A DNA stretch of 64,000 bases from Cyclospora cayetanensis (Eukaryota; Apicomplexa; Conoidasida; Eucoccidiorida; Eimeriidae), in assembly GCF_002999335.1 (NCBI RefSeq), contig NW_020312082.1, positions 1-64,000 of the forward strand. Reading direction: 5' to 3'. The position numbers and the translations under genes were made by a program. The notes beneath the pieces are model-generated. The model did no database searches. It had not been told where the DNA came from and worked only from the letters and a program-made list of their open reading frames with translations. Within the stretch, counting starts at the first letter, position 1, and every line of letters begins with the position of its first letter. Positions 24,044 through 35,877 of this stretch are shown here, piece after piece.

Positions 24044-24660
24044 GTATGATCTAGCTTTTTTGATTGGGAGCAGGTTACGCATATTTTTTTGGCGACACCG
24101 TCAGAAGACCTTGGTGAGTGCTGACAGAGCAGTTGGAGCGCGTTCACAAAAGGGGCGCCAGCGGAGCGGCGACTGATTTTCTTGCCACGTATTTTGAATA
24201 ATTTAATGCATATGAGTAGATTAAATATAAGGGTATTCATTTTAACCGTGCTTCGCTACTTCATCTGTTGCTCTTTCAGCAGTGCAAGTATTAACGGATG
24301 TGGGCCTACACATTGAAGGGACACCGCACCGCCTAATCCTGGAGCCCGTTCCGCCCAATAGTACTGAGGGGCCTAAAATAAGCGGCACAGTATTTGTGCT
24401 TGATCCTTCAAACTATATTAGGCTTATTTCATGTAATGTTTACTATTATTCTAGTCTGACAGCATTTTCTACAAGCCTTCCAGTGCATTGGCTGTTCAAC
24501 ATCGACGGGGTGCAGCAAATACCAAAGCGGTTCGCTATTGCCTTCTATTTCTTTTTCTCTCATTGCCGTTGTGCAAGCGTTTCAACGTTTATATGAACCT
24601 CGAAGCAGATGGCATGAATACGACACTGGAAGCACTCAAGTAGGAAAGCCCCCTGGGGAG
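24044..24660 (+). CDS. Candidate exons of an unrecognised plus-strand gene
   Basis: A short exon ending at about 24112 with a GTGAGT donor reads VTHIFLATPSEDL and joins in phase 1 to an exon from 24280, after a CTCTTTCAG acceptor, that reads AVQVLTDVGLHIEGTP then HRLILEPVPPNSTEGPKI. A further exon candidate follows an excellent pyrimidine tract at about 24573 and is open in two frames, one reading FNVYMNLEADGMNTTLEALK. The gene begins only about 130 bp after the REV3 stop, so its true start is not clear. It may be the N-terminal part of the next gene (25008-28340). I do not recognise the family. Confidence 0.35.
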
Positions 24661-25007
24661 AGCTACAAGAGGAGAGCGTTCCCCACGCAATCCGACAACG
24701 AAGAGTAATAACTATGGCATTCACACATTTTACAACATTTTAGAGTACAATAGAATCGGTCTTACTTCTGACGCTTATAGCTCAAAGTTTTCTCGTCGAT
24801 CACGATTTGTTCAGCGTGCCTTGCAGGTAGCTTCGACAAAAGGGTTACAGCTCCTCAACGGGGTAACCAGCCATCCAGGCCTTACAGACAGCTGAGAGTA
24901 CCAGATTCACGGAGCTACAGGCCAGAGCTGGTTAGTAATCGATTCAGCAACAGTGATAGAAACAGCGTGTAAGGGATAGCCTAGTTGTGTACATCAAGAG
25001 ATCCAGG

Positions 25008-28000
25008 ATGTCTCCGCCCCTTCAGGGGCAGCTACGAAGCCCTCCACTAAATCTCCTACAGCTCGAGGACCCCCTTCTTGCAGTAGCCCTTCCAGTAGGG
25101 GGTCACGAAGACGGACACTCCCGGCTTAAATATGGTGGTACCCAAGGGTCTCTGGTAGCTCCGAATGCCGGCAATGGCAGCACAGTATTAGCGATGCTAG
25201 AAAGCTTACTCGTTCGGGGCCTGTGGTTAACGGTTAGTATACAAGCGGGGTCACCTGATGGTCCTTCCATGGGCCTCCAGCCAATTGGAGCTGTTTTGTA
25301 CCTACCGTTCGTTCGGGAAGGCCGAGTGCACCCAAAGTTGCAGGTACACATTGGCTCTAGAGAGCTGAAGGAGTGGGATCATCAGTTCGAGGTCAATTTA
25401 TCCGTCTCTACAGTATCATTCTGCTCAAACTGTTGGAGCTCGAGCCTCGGGGGCCTACCAGAAGAGACTGTACAACACAAAAATCCAGAGGGGGCTCTAC
25501 AAGGAGGCAATGATGAGTCGCACAGCGCAATGGCTGAGACCAAAGCAGCTGAATGTTCTAGTGTGAGACTCATATCTGCATGTGGTTCTCTTATCTGCTT
25601 CGTGGGGGGTCCTCATATGCCACTGGAGAATCAAGTCACCCACGACGTTCTACGGATTTTTAGGGCATTCGAGTTCGACACAAGTCTGTCACAATCTGAT
25701 TCTTGTCACTTTCCTGGCTATTTAAACCCCCACAATTCCCCTTTAAAAGTGCAAGCCAAGGCCTCTTTGGCTGTAAAAGTTGTTTTTGATGGAAGGGAGG
25801 AGAGCCTGGGTTTAAAAAGAATTTCAAAAAGTGCACTAGGTCACGCGTACAATCGGTTGCCGATAGCCTCTGAGTGGCAGACCAACCTTCAGTGAGCTTG
25901 GAGGAATAAACAGGGCACAAAATCGGGGTCGCATAGCGTTCTTGCCGTGTACATCTCGTCGAAGGGATACTGTGTTTTACGTGTTTCTAGGCCGGCTATA
26001 TGGGTTCCTTAGTGCTGCTATCAAGAGCGATTCCAGCCCGAGTCCCCTGGGCTATCTCCTAGAATCCTTGCCCCTTTTCGCCTTAAGTTCTCCGCTCCAG
26101 AGGCAGTGAGTTTCGTTCTTGGTCCACGAGCCAGCAAGATGCCCCCATACTTTTGTTGCCCCCAAAACTGCAGCAGGATGCTCGTCTGGGCTCACATCCA
26201 AAGTTGTCTCTGCTTTCTACAAAAAGCAAGTTTTTCTTTTTGGCACACGAACTGCAGGAACTTTGTTGCCGCTCGAAAATCGCCTTTTGTTGAAAACAGA
26301 GACTGTTCTACAGCACCAGCAGCAACACACTTGAGGTTTAAAAAAACGGCCATAGAATATGATGGCTATTCTTGGCATTGTCAAGGAGCTAGTGACCCAG
26401 CTCGACCTTGGCCCAGTGCCCTCGCATGCAGCTGGATCACCCATATAGCCATCCATGTAAACTCTTCATCCTTCTGCTGAGAAGTCAATTCCCCTAGCTT
26501 GCACAAAAGGTTAAATCCCTAGGCCCTGATCTGAAATATATGGGTTCTCAGCTTAATTCCGCGACGCGCGTTCAGGCAGATGGAGTCAGGGAACGCCATG
26601 CACTGCTGTGCGCCTTTCGACGGGTTCTACTTGATATAAACGAGAAAAGCTCTGGAATGACATCAGCTCTCGAACGTCCAAGCAAGGAGGCAACTGTTGG
26701 TCTTGAAAGTACTATCCCCTCTGAAACAACTATTGTCGTATGGCTCAAACCCTATGCGCTACCCGTTGGTGCCTTTTCCGTCTTTAGGTAGACATTGAAG
26801 GCCTGCTGGTTTTTGCCTTGCATCTAAATGACACTAAGAGTTTCATAAAAATAAATAGGCAAAGCTACATTTCCTAAATGCGTGGACTTCTTCTTGTAGG
26901 GTGCTTCTTTTTGCGGAGACGGCTCAGACCGTTGCTCGAACCAGAGGCAAGACACCGCCCAAATACTAAATTATCATCTTTGGTCTTTATCTTCGCACGC
27001 TACTCCCTAGATCGCAAAGCCTACAGACCTTAGTCAGTCCTACAAAGCCTTCTGGTGCGGATGCTTTGATCCTAAGCTGTAGTGAAGAGAAGACGGCATC
27101 TGGAGTCCCAAACCACGATGACGAGCCCGCACTCCAGCTCAAGTAAATAGCAAAACTACAGCAACTTGCGTAACAGAGTAACCTCTTACTCCTTGATCTT
27201 GCTCTATCCAGCATGTTTTCGTAAGGTGTTTTTCCTCTCTGCAGGAAAAGGCCCCTCAACCCGAATGCAGCTCCCTTCGTCCCTCGAGCTTCTGCACAAT
27301 CTACAGCAGCTACGAATGTGTCAGCTGTGTTGCATGATGCCCAAACCCTCTATGGCGCTCCGCTGCAGCCAAGAGCGTCAGCAACAGCAGTAGATCATGT
27401 GGGAGAAGCCACAACAGCAGGGATACCCCTGTATAACCATGGAGTCAAAGAACATTTGATTGGCTTGACACAGTTTCAGAGCAGTCTGATTCCAGCCTCA
27501 ACGCACAATAAGTTTGAGGCTGACATCTACAGAGAGATGCACCCCTCCATTGAATCGTTCTCCTCAACTCTCAACCGAAGTTCCTATCTGACTGAGCCCC
27601 CAGGAAGACTTTGGTCACCTTCAGGCTATACGCCCAGGGAGGGCAACATGGCAAGGCCCCATAGGCAGAAGATCTGCAGAGATATACTGGGGGACCGGCC
27701 ACCCCATTTGACTGCTCCAAGACCTGAGAAATCCTGGGAGGCAGGATTAAGTGCGACGTTAAACACCTGTCAGTACACCCCAATGTCTCTCGTTGCATTA
27801 CGACGATACTCACTCCTGAGACAGCCAATCTGTAAGACGCTAGGCTTCGTTTTACACCAAAAGGACATGCAACGAAGACCGGAGAGTTTGCCCCCCTTGC
27901 TGCGCTCCCTCCCTTTTGGTCCTCCTTTTAGAGTGCCCAGTACAGCTACAAAAAGCTCTGGCGGATTAGCTCCAGTGCCCGCTCCCTATTACACGCGAGG

Positions 28001-28340
28001 GCCTCAAAAGTTACACGCACTTCGGGTCCCACCGCTCCTTTCTGCGCGTGAGACTCTCTTCCAGAGCTGCCGAGGACACCAGCCGCAGATGCATATACCA
28101 CTACCATCTGGCTGCGCTTGTGACTTTTGGACGACCTGGGAGGCTTTGTCTAGCCTACAATCCTTTTTGCCAAGCCGCAAGGCGATAACTGCTCCGCCCC
28201 TTCTCCCCAACCCAAAGGGAGCCACCACATCGACGTTTCCCTTACCAAAACATGACACCTGGGTACTATCTAATAATATTTCGGCGCCTTTCGGTGAGGC
28301 ATACTCTTATGGACGGTGCTCACAAACCTGTGCTCTCTAG
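25008..28340 (+). CDS. PAM2-motif protein, exons partly resolved (function unknown)
   Basis: An ATG at 25008 opens 295 codons to 25895, containing an ordered-looking region (LLVRGLWLTVSIQAG; VLYLPFVREGRVHPKLQV). A short middle exon candidate lies at 26540-26791. The last exon starts at 27245 after a classic acceptor (TTTTTCCTCTCTGCAG) and stays open to the TAG at 28338-28340, with a Pro/Ser-rich C-terminal half. Directly after this acceptor it encodes PLNPNAAPFVPRA, a close match to the PAM2 consensus that binds the MLLE domain of poly(A)-binding protein. The protein is therefore likely to act in mRNA turnover or translation, as other PAM2 proteins do (ataxin-2, PAN3, Tob, LARP4). Which of these, if any, it corresponds to I cannot say. 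The junctions between the three pieces are not solved. Confidence 0.5.
27255..27284 (+). other. PAM2 motif coding segment
   Basis: The ten codons read LNPNAAPFVP. This keeps the PAM2 anchor residues (L, N-P, A, F, P) at the usual spacing, followed by a basic residue. The motif sits in the reading frame of the large downstream exon. Confidence 0.7.
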
Positions 28341-29433
28341 GACCTGTAAGTATCATTTCTACAAGGAGTAAGTACAACCTCAGGGGTGTACCAGGAAAGG
28401 CCGTAAATAACTTCGAGTGTAGTCCATGAAGATAATGGCACTTGCGCCCAAAAGCTGTTGCTAGGGAATCGTAAAGAGCTTCAACAGCAAATTAAAGAAA
28501 GTTAGGATTCCTGGGGTGCCCTATTCTACCGCTGAGGAAGTCTGTTCTCTGCGACACTGCAGGAGGCCGAAGTTCCCACACGAAGATGTGAGCTTCCTCT
28601 GGCAGCGCAGGAAGACGGTACTGAAGCAGTGCCGAAGACATGCTTCACCGTGCCATACAGGATCCTACGAAAAATAAACAGCAGTCATGTAGGAAAACGG
28701 CAGACTCGGAGAAAACTTTGGTCCTACGAGACTGCGAAAACAATAGACACTTACTGCTGTCAAACTGATTACGCTTCTGCACTTTGATGAGAATTATCGG
28801 CCCTTTAATGGGGACTTGTTCAACAGGAACGCTCAATTCGCTATTGCTACACGTCTCTGAGCTCCAAAACGAAGGCGTGCAAAAAACAAGCAACTATCTA
28901 GTAGCTAGATTGCTTGTCACATTTCCAATAGAAATTTACTCTCGAATTGTTTGCAGTCTTACAAGCAAGAGCATTCCATGACAGAATATATATTCGTTTT
29001 GCAGCTAGCTATCAGCAACTTGGCTTGTAGCCTATTGCTCATGCTGGCGAATATATATTTCCTCAGACCTGCCTAAGCTGAAAGCTAACTAGCTTTTGTT
29101 TTACACATTAATCTTTGTCCCAACTAAATATGACGTTAGATTCGTTGCCCTGTCTGCACAGTGGCGATGGTCCCATCTGCAGCACCCACTCGCTATTCGT
29201 CTCTACTTGAAATGTGGCGATACCACAGTGACCACATTCCCCTAATGTTTGTTGTTGAGCCATGAAGACAAGGTAACCGGATAATTAGCAAAACAGATCA
29301 ATTGTTCTGGTTTGGGTGCCCTCGACATGCATCTGCCCCACGTAAACTCCATTAACGGGAATTGGATCCACACCGGGGGACTCACATTGCCCTCCAGAAC
29401 CGATGTCAATACCTAATTAAAGTTAATAAATGA
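28341..29433. other. Intergenic, no supported gene
   Basis: This lies between a plus-strand and a minus-strand gene that converge on it, so both 3' UTRs are expected here. A GTAAGT at 28347 directly after the previous stop hints that the preceding exon may splice in another frame. A minus-strand frame at 28645-28893 is not supported. Confidence 0.4.
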
Positions 29434-31747
29434 CTAGGGTTCCTCTTCATAATGTACCTGCTTCCTTAAAGGATGGGGTACGGTTTCATTAGAGTATCCG
29501 TCCAGCCGTTCTGGGCCTACCATGTCGGGGTGTGGATTTGTTTCGACAAACGCAACGGGATCCTTAAGTATCTCGTCGTGATTATACCGGGGATGCAAGG
29601 AATCAAATGTATGGTACACATTAGTCCTAACGTGTGTAACGAATTGCTGAAAGCTCCGAGCCCCTATGGGGAGAGCGATTGGTTCTCCGTGCTCGTCTAA
29701 TGGCACGTCTTCGTCGTCATCTTCATCCGCGTGTTCCTCTTCGAACAGTTCAAAATCATCGATGTCACCAGTTTCAAGAGACCCATCCTCAGGAGCATGA
29801 TACACTTTCTGCAACAAAAGGGCCTGCAGATGCTGACTACTTCTGCGAGTGGGATCGGCTGCAAAATCAACAAAAAGTAACAAACGGAGGACCGGCGTGT
29901 CCATCAGGATTTTTCAACTAGCAGAGCTATGCGATTCAGTCGACATAGTCCCTTGAATTAAAAGTTGAATCCTGTGAAACAGAAGTGCTACCATATGTAT
30001 AGTGAATCTGCATCTGTGTGACTGCCACTTGCTTACCCTCAACTTTGATTGAACCATCAGGACGAGACCCTCCAGTAGCTGGGTCTCTAACGATCCAGTG
30101 AACACTCTCTGGCGCTCCAAACTTTCTAAACGTGCCGTCATTCTTCTTGCTGATTGGTAGTATTGCTCCGTGTGCAAGAAAGGCTACGGGTTGTGGGTGC
30201 TGCAAGTCCAGTTGTTCGTTGAACACCCATGTATGGTGCATGTGGTCGTAGTATAAAAACATGGAAGACGCTTCGCCCTCCTGAGCAAACCAACTCGTAA
30301 TTTGATCACACACAACAGCTGGTCACCATTTTTATCGTAGTGGAAGGGGTCCGCGGCTGGCAACATGCCAGCCTGCTTGGTGCTACCGCCGTTCTTTTGT
30401 ATGCCTCTTTGCCTGCGTCTCACTAGGCGACGTTGTCTTGACCGGCCAAAACATTTGTGGGTGCACAGCTATACGTCCCGTGGTATCTTTGCTCGTGTTA
30501 GACGAGTTTCAGTGACTGTTCACCTTCTGCCAGATAAGTCTGCCATGATTGAGGTGTGGTTTTGGCCTGCCATCTTGAATCATGTACATTTTGTAGGTCC
30601 CAGATATTTTTTGAGCTCTCCTTCCACTACTGACTGCTAAATATTTAGGAAAAAGAACATTTTTGGAATGCGCACCAATCACATGGGTGTTGTTGTGTTG
30701 CCCATCAACGAACGGCAAGCGATACAGTGGTGTCCTCAGGCCAGGAATACCCGCAGAGAGATGCAGATCTTCGTGGGTAACACCGTCCTGAAGGAAAAGT
30801 ATCACTCAACACAAGGCTACTTGCAATCAAGCCAAAATTCAGTATACTGTAGGTAGCTACATTCAGGGCAAACTAGCCCATGTGCTGCCTTCTAGGACCA
30901 GCAACTGCGAAGAAGCACTGGGATGTGGGGCTTGGTCCACTGCCTTACCCAGATGTCGATGTATTCTGGTTCATCAGGGTGCTGTTTCACTTCGTCAAAA
31001 ACGCTACTATGATCTAAACCGTATTCAGGATGAGTGTCTGCAAGATGTTCATGAGTTTCTGCATCATATTCATCGTGCAGGTATCCATGGGCATCTTCAC
31101 TCTCATCATCCTCTGCCTCTTCGAATTCCCATTCTTCGTGATCATATTGAGTTTCGTGTAAGGGATGCCTGGCCCCGGATCCAGGGGTCATATTTTGATG
31201 TGCCAAGGAGTTGCTCGTGTGCAGCATGTCGAGAGCCGCAACAGGCTGACGGTGGCCTCCAACGCGCTGGCTCACTGCTGTTTGTGCCTCGGATCTACCA
31301 GACGAGGATTCAGGTGGTGTCACTGTTGTGGTTGTCTTAGTTGTGGGTGGTTTAGGCGAGCGATAGAGGGGTGTAGAGAAAAAGACAAACACAAAGATCA
31401 CGCAGGCGGCAAGAGCAATCCAAAGCCGACTGGCCTACGCGAAAACATGATAAAAGCATATTAGGAGGCAACCATGACTAATTCTGTCAATGAAAAAAGT
31501 CAAACAGAAATTTGCTTTCCGGTCTCCGTTCCCTCTATGAGGGCAGGCATGAGACACTTAAATGGGAGGGGGGATATCCTTGACCCTCTGACAATGAAGA
31601 AGAAAGTACACGACTGACCTTTTTGAGGTTTTTTACAAGATTCTTGTCCTTGCACCCCTCATTTGAGCTAAATTTATCAGCGGCAGTTTCCAGGTCAATC
31701 TCGACAGATGTCGAAAACATTCGGGGCCTCATCCCTGGAATATACAT
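29434..31747 (-). CDS. Predicted type II membrane protein, five exons, apparent frameshift
   Basis: Exons on the minus strand: 31747-31619, 31434-30949, 30787-30524, 30393-29992, 29858-29434. Phases agree throughout apart from a 2-nt excess in exon 4, giving about 567 residues. The N-terminus (43 aa, cytosolic) is followed by a single hydrophobic segment, ASRLWIALAACVIFVFVFF at 44-62, then a Thr/Pro-rich stretch (TTKTTTTVTPP) and an acidic His/Glu/Asp region. A folded-looking part follows (TYKMYMIQDG; ASSMFLYYDHMHHTWVFNEQ) and a second acidic patch (EEEHADEDDDEDVPLDE) before the end. This fits a Golgi, secretory or surface-vacuole protein with a lumenal domain; no family is recognised. In exon 4 the frame changes inside a CA/GT repeat at 30306-30315. 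The ORF at 31819-32091 could be an extra first exon in a compatible phase. Confidence 0.6.
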
Positions 31748-31818
31748 GATGAAGACTACGAAAAGTCAAGACAAATCTATCGCGATTTTAGGGCTGGAAC
31801 ACTGCAAGCTAAGCGTGA

Positions 31819-32091
31819 TCAGTGTTTGGGCAGGAGGGCCTCAGAAAGCGAAGCAAAACGACCGGACCGGCACTTGCAGTGCCCCTTCCCCGTCACCAGC
31901 CGCCGCAGGAATCTAGTTGCTGAGCCGTAGAAGAAAAGCACAAAGGCGAAGCAAATCCCCAGAGCTATAGCAAGACAGAGAACCGAAGAGATTACAATGA
32001 GCTGGACTGTCTCCGCCACAGCAATGTTAGTAGGGCTTCCCGAGGGAAGGCTGGTCGTCGGCGGCGGAGCGGGCGGTCGCGACTTAACCAT
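31819..32091 (-). CDS. Small proline-rich single-pass membrane ORF, 90 aa, or first exon of the next gene
   Basis: An ATG at 32091 opens 90 codons. The N-terminus is Pro/Thr-rich (PPAPPPTTSLPSGSP) and is followed by a long hydrophobic segment (VQLIVISSVLCLAIALG and on to about residue 57), then a basic Cys-containing tail. The stop lies about 70 bp before the ATG of the membrane-protein gene on the same strand. If a weak donor (GTCGTT) is used, it joins in phase to the acceptor near 31735, making one protein with two membrane segments. I cannot decide between the two models. Confidence 0.4.
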   Translation of the reverse strand: MVKSRPPAPPPTTSLPSGSPTNIAVAETVQLIVISSVLCLAIALGICFAFVLFFYGSATRFLRRLVTGKGHCKCRSGRFASLSEALLPKH

Positions 32092-33269
32092 CCCAGAATT
32101 AGTTTTGCGCTTTTCCTCTTGTTTTATAGGCTTGTAAATTCAACTTAAAGGATTCGACTTAAAATGCAAATTAATTCAATTGAATTTATCGGCTAAACTA
32201 CCTAGTGGAATGGATGCTGGACGAGGGGGTGGAGGACACAATCTACGCAATGTAATCCGCAGCATTGCTGAGACTCGTGTGACCCAAAGCCTAATTATCT
32301 CATTAGAAATTTCATATCCCATCTAATAAACGTGGATTTCACTGACCTTCCTGTCAGCATTTGAGGTAGTTAGGCAGGAGCTCTGGGCGGCCTACCGCGT
32401 CAGAAGTAGCAGCTTATGCAGAAATGCCCTTGGCAATGGATTGCGTTGCAATAATCTTGACATAATATGCCAATTGAAGACGAATTGCGCCACTTCATGC
32501 CTCTATGCGTTCCCACAGTGTCATGAAGGCCCAATGTTAGCTGCCAAAACTGCCAGTCCCTCCTTTACAGGTGCTAGATTGCGCATGGCGCTGCCCCGAG
32601 GAAGCGTGCGCTCATACCAGCATGCCTTTTGTAACACTGATGAACGCCATTCTATAAGCTGGTGGTACCTGAAGGAAAGGAAGGTACTCATAGACGCCTC
32701 ATGGAAGTGTACATCTTGAAACAGAAAAATTCGGAACGACTGTGTAACACAAGATTTCAAGCATCCCTATGCACTCAGTAAATCACTCACTGACACTGCA
32801 ACTCGATCAAAGGCCATCTCCTGAAAGCATGAGTAATTTTTGGGCTGTCCCTAGCGTTTTCCAGGTCTTTTGCTTCCACAGCGCTTCCGCTCTGGAATTC
32901 CTAGTATATGCTGACCGCCTACTGTCCACTTTTGGTTTCGGTTCTTCACTAAATTCTCTCCAACAGGGTATGACCTAGTTTACCTTCCTGTAGCCGCGCA
33001 TGGAAACGCCTACGCATAGCATCATCGAAGTCTAATCGGCACGCATTTATGTATATTCTAGCTCAGCACTCAGTTCAATGTCTGCGTGCATACAGATGGA
33101 ATTACTTGCATAAACCAGGCTTCCGCTTTGCTGCTCCGATAAGGATAATCGAGAAAACCGGGTTTTCACGCTTCTAGGGTATACGAATCAATTGCTCCGC
33201 CGTCACGCCCATGCTTCCCAGAACAGAAATGCGCAAACAAGATCAAAATCAAACAATGGGTTTTCAAGT
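32092..33269. other. No supported gene
   Basis: It contains a plus-strand frame at 32441-32719 and its antisense shadow, neither with splice signals or motifs. It is A/T-richer than its flanks near 32.1-32.2 kb and may contain the promoter of the minus-strand membrane-protein gene. Confidence 0.35.
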
Positions 33270-33524
33270 TCATACTAGCAAGATTATCCCTTTGTTAGCG
33301 TTTTCAAGTCGTTGACTTTCACTGTACTTCAGCTGGCGTGCAATCTTTCCACGAACTGCCGCTTGGGCGGCAAAAGCAATATCTTGAGCACACTCCAGGT
33401 GGCTTTCACCCAGCAATGGAGCAAGCATGTGAGGCGCGAATCGCCGCATACACAGTTTAAGCCACCGACTAGTGCAATGCTCTGGTGTCGTCTGCCATCC
33501 TGTACTTCTCGGTGCCTTACGGCA
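33270..33524 (-). CDS. Candidate exon, unknown protein
   Basis: A minus-strand frame follows a long pyrimidine-rich tract ending TTCAAG at 33525 and enters in phase 0. It encodes CRKAPRSTGWQTTPEHCTSR, then WLKLCMRRFAPHMLAPLLGE and an Ala-rich helical stretch ending KIARQLKYSESQRLE, and closes at 33270. It looks like the C-terminal exon of a basic helical protein, but no upstream exons were placed and no family is recognised. Confidence 0.3.
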   Translation of the reverse strand, partial: CRKAPRSTGWQTTPEHCTSRWLKLCMRRFAPHMLAPLLGESHLECAQDIAFAAQAAVRGKIARQLKYSESQRLENANKGIILLV

Positions 33525-34080
33525 CTTGAACGGCGGTAAAGCAAAAATAGCTAGAACAATTTTAACGCGCAATCCTAAAGTTTTTCTGGACAGTTTATCG
33601 CGCTGGGACAAAAGAAGCTGGGTCCATCAGCATAAAAGACTGCGGCTGGTGACCTTATTCACCCTCATATACCCATAGAAGTGTTAAGTGCTGGGGCAGT
33701 AAACAGGCGCCCTATTAAATATTAGGGCGGTGTGAAGAGGCCCCTATCGTCAAGCGAGCAGTAGCAAGAGCGCCTCGAACTCATTCTCTGAGCGACAAAC
33801 CCTGTAAATGTCAGCGTTTCTGGGTTCAGCGCGCTCGATAACTGGCCACTGGAGACTTGAAGGGGCCCATGATGCACTCCTACAGTTTTTCATATACTTT
33901 TAAAAGTCCCGCCACTGCCCGGCCGAATGTAGAAGCCCCCAAAGCGTAGAGGATATCTGACGAAGGTAAACCGAGTACAAAGAGGCAGAAATCACATACA
34001 ATATGTCAGCACACGACCATTAGAAAGCAGAAAGAATTAGTTGTAAACTGTGGTGGAGCACGAAGTAGCAAGATTCAAAG

Positions 34081-35749
34081 TCAAAGCAAACGGTTGGCCG
34101 GATCAAAGCCCTCACTCTTGTATATTCCTGGTGGTGGAGTGTCTTCGTAGTCGTAGCGAAGCACCAGAGATGGGCGAGGATGCCATGTTTCGTTTGCTGC
34201 CAATTTAGGGAAACATTATATGCAGGTTAGCCTCGAAATGATGAAGCATGCACCCTGTACACTGCAGCTCCATCAGCAACAGTGTAAATAAGTGCAAGGT
34301 AATGGGACGGCAGCATAAGCAGCACATGCAAGTGGTTTACTTACCTTGCCCCCTATGTAGTAGCCTTGAGTCGTAGACAAGGAGATCACCAGGTTCTAGC
34401 ACAGCCTTCACTGTTGTACCTCCAGCGAGAACGTTTCGAAAAAACGCCGGCAGAGAGCACATCCAATGAACCCAACTGTCTTTTCCGTCCTGCAGCGAGA
34501 GAAAAAAGCATTCGACACCAAGTCATGAAAATGAATGTGGGGCCACTGAGGCCAGTCTAGAAGCCGCATCCTATCCAGTTCCTGCACGCGAACAAGGATT
34601 CGGAGCTACATTATCAGCAAGAAGAGGAGTAATCTACGCTTTACCTCGCCAGACAGCGTGTGCGAACCCGGAAGCAATTCTGTAGGACCGTTGCTCGAGT
34701 GCACATGCACCAATGGGATGACTACCGTTATGCCGCGGTGCGAATTGTCCCGATGCCAAGGCTGGGCGAGAGCTAGTGCATCTGACACAAGGAATAAGAG
34801 ACATGGTTCTTCATCTCTTGCATACCTGTTTCCCCTAAGGCGCCGAAAGAGAAGGGACGTATCAGTCCAAATGGTGTGGCCATACCTGCATTTACCGTCT
34901 GCATCTCGGATACGAACAACCTGCGACGAAGCAACACATGGGGAAGCCAAGTTTGCGCTTGAGGAGTTACAGAAATAAGCAGGCCATTGCTCACTAGGTC
35001 TCCGAATACATAGAGGCATAATGACCAGCCCATCCGCTCAGTGGAGTGGACTTCACGTGCGACCGTCGTTGCGAGTTTTGTGCATCATACTTGTTTTTCT
35101 TTTTAGCCCCGCCTGCTTCCAAGTGAGCTCCACTGGGAAGATATGAATGCACCAGAGGCATCAAAAGACGCTGAGCGTCAACTATAGAATTCTCTACCAA
35201 CGACCCCCGGAGGAGACAGTGTAAGCGTCCTACAAAACACACGCCAAATGTTTCAAGTGACACACAGACCAAAACGTGTACAAACAGTATGGAAGCCTAC
35301 TGACCGAAGTGAGAAACAACAGCAAAGCTAGCACAAACAGGAACAGCATGGCTAGCAAGGCAGCACACCATAAGTAGGTCTGGTGCAGTACACGTTCGGA
35401 TCCACCTCCTTCATCTTCATCCCACCTTCGGCAGCCTGTAAAGATATAGGCCATACGGAATTCCATGAATTGTAATTCTGTGCAAGGGCAGACACATCAA
35501 GACTACACTGTGCACTTGATGACCTGCCTCCATACCCTACGAGAGTAAGCGTACCGTAGCGGTTGCAGAAAACGTTGCCTGCTGTAGTTCTTGCAGTTGC
35601 TTCGGGGTGAGAGCGTTCTTCAGGACAATGAAGCCCTGCTTGGATATCGCATCTTTAGCAGCCTTGACATCAGACGCCCGTAAAAACAAAGGCAACTCCA
35701 GGGCGCTTGTCGCACGTGGCTTTGCCTTGCACCTGCAGTGTTCGCGCAT
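34081..35749 (-). CDS. PhyH-family Fe(II)/2-oxoglutarate dioxygenase, seven exons, 267 aa
   Basis: Phytanoyl-CoA dioxygenase-like enzyme expected to use Fe(II), O2 and 2-oxoglutarate to hydroxylate a substrate I cannot name. Exons: 35749-35555, 35435-35369, 35229-35091, 34920-34896, 34761-34645, 34489-34345, 34196-34081; phases agree and total 804 nt. The N-terminal helix AISKQGFIVLKNALTPKQL is typical of the family. The facial triad is visible: H and D of WHRDN (34755-34747) and the distal His of SRLLHRG (34357-34355). GPTELLPGSH and PGDLLVYDSRLLH are family landmarks, and the Arg of LVLRYDY can bind 2-oxoglutarate. The fourth exon is only 25 nt and is the weakest junction. ATG 35749 is chosen as the first Met of the exon. 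It lies 128 bp downstream of another minus-strand ORF. No targeting signal is evident. Confidence 0.85.
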
Positions 35750-35877
35750 CACTGCCCTATCCTAGAGAGCATCTCTTATGTTCCATACGAAAAATCTGAA
35801 AGAATGGTCTTGGGCATTATGCGACTTAGGAAATACCTTACACTAATTGTGCCATGAATAAGGGATTGGTTGGGAGC

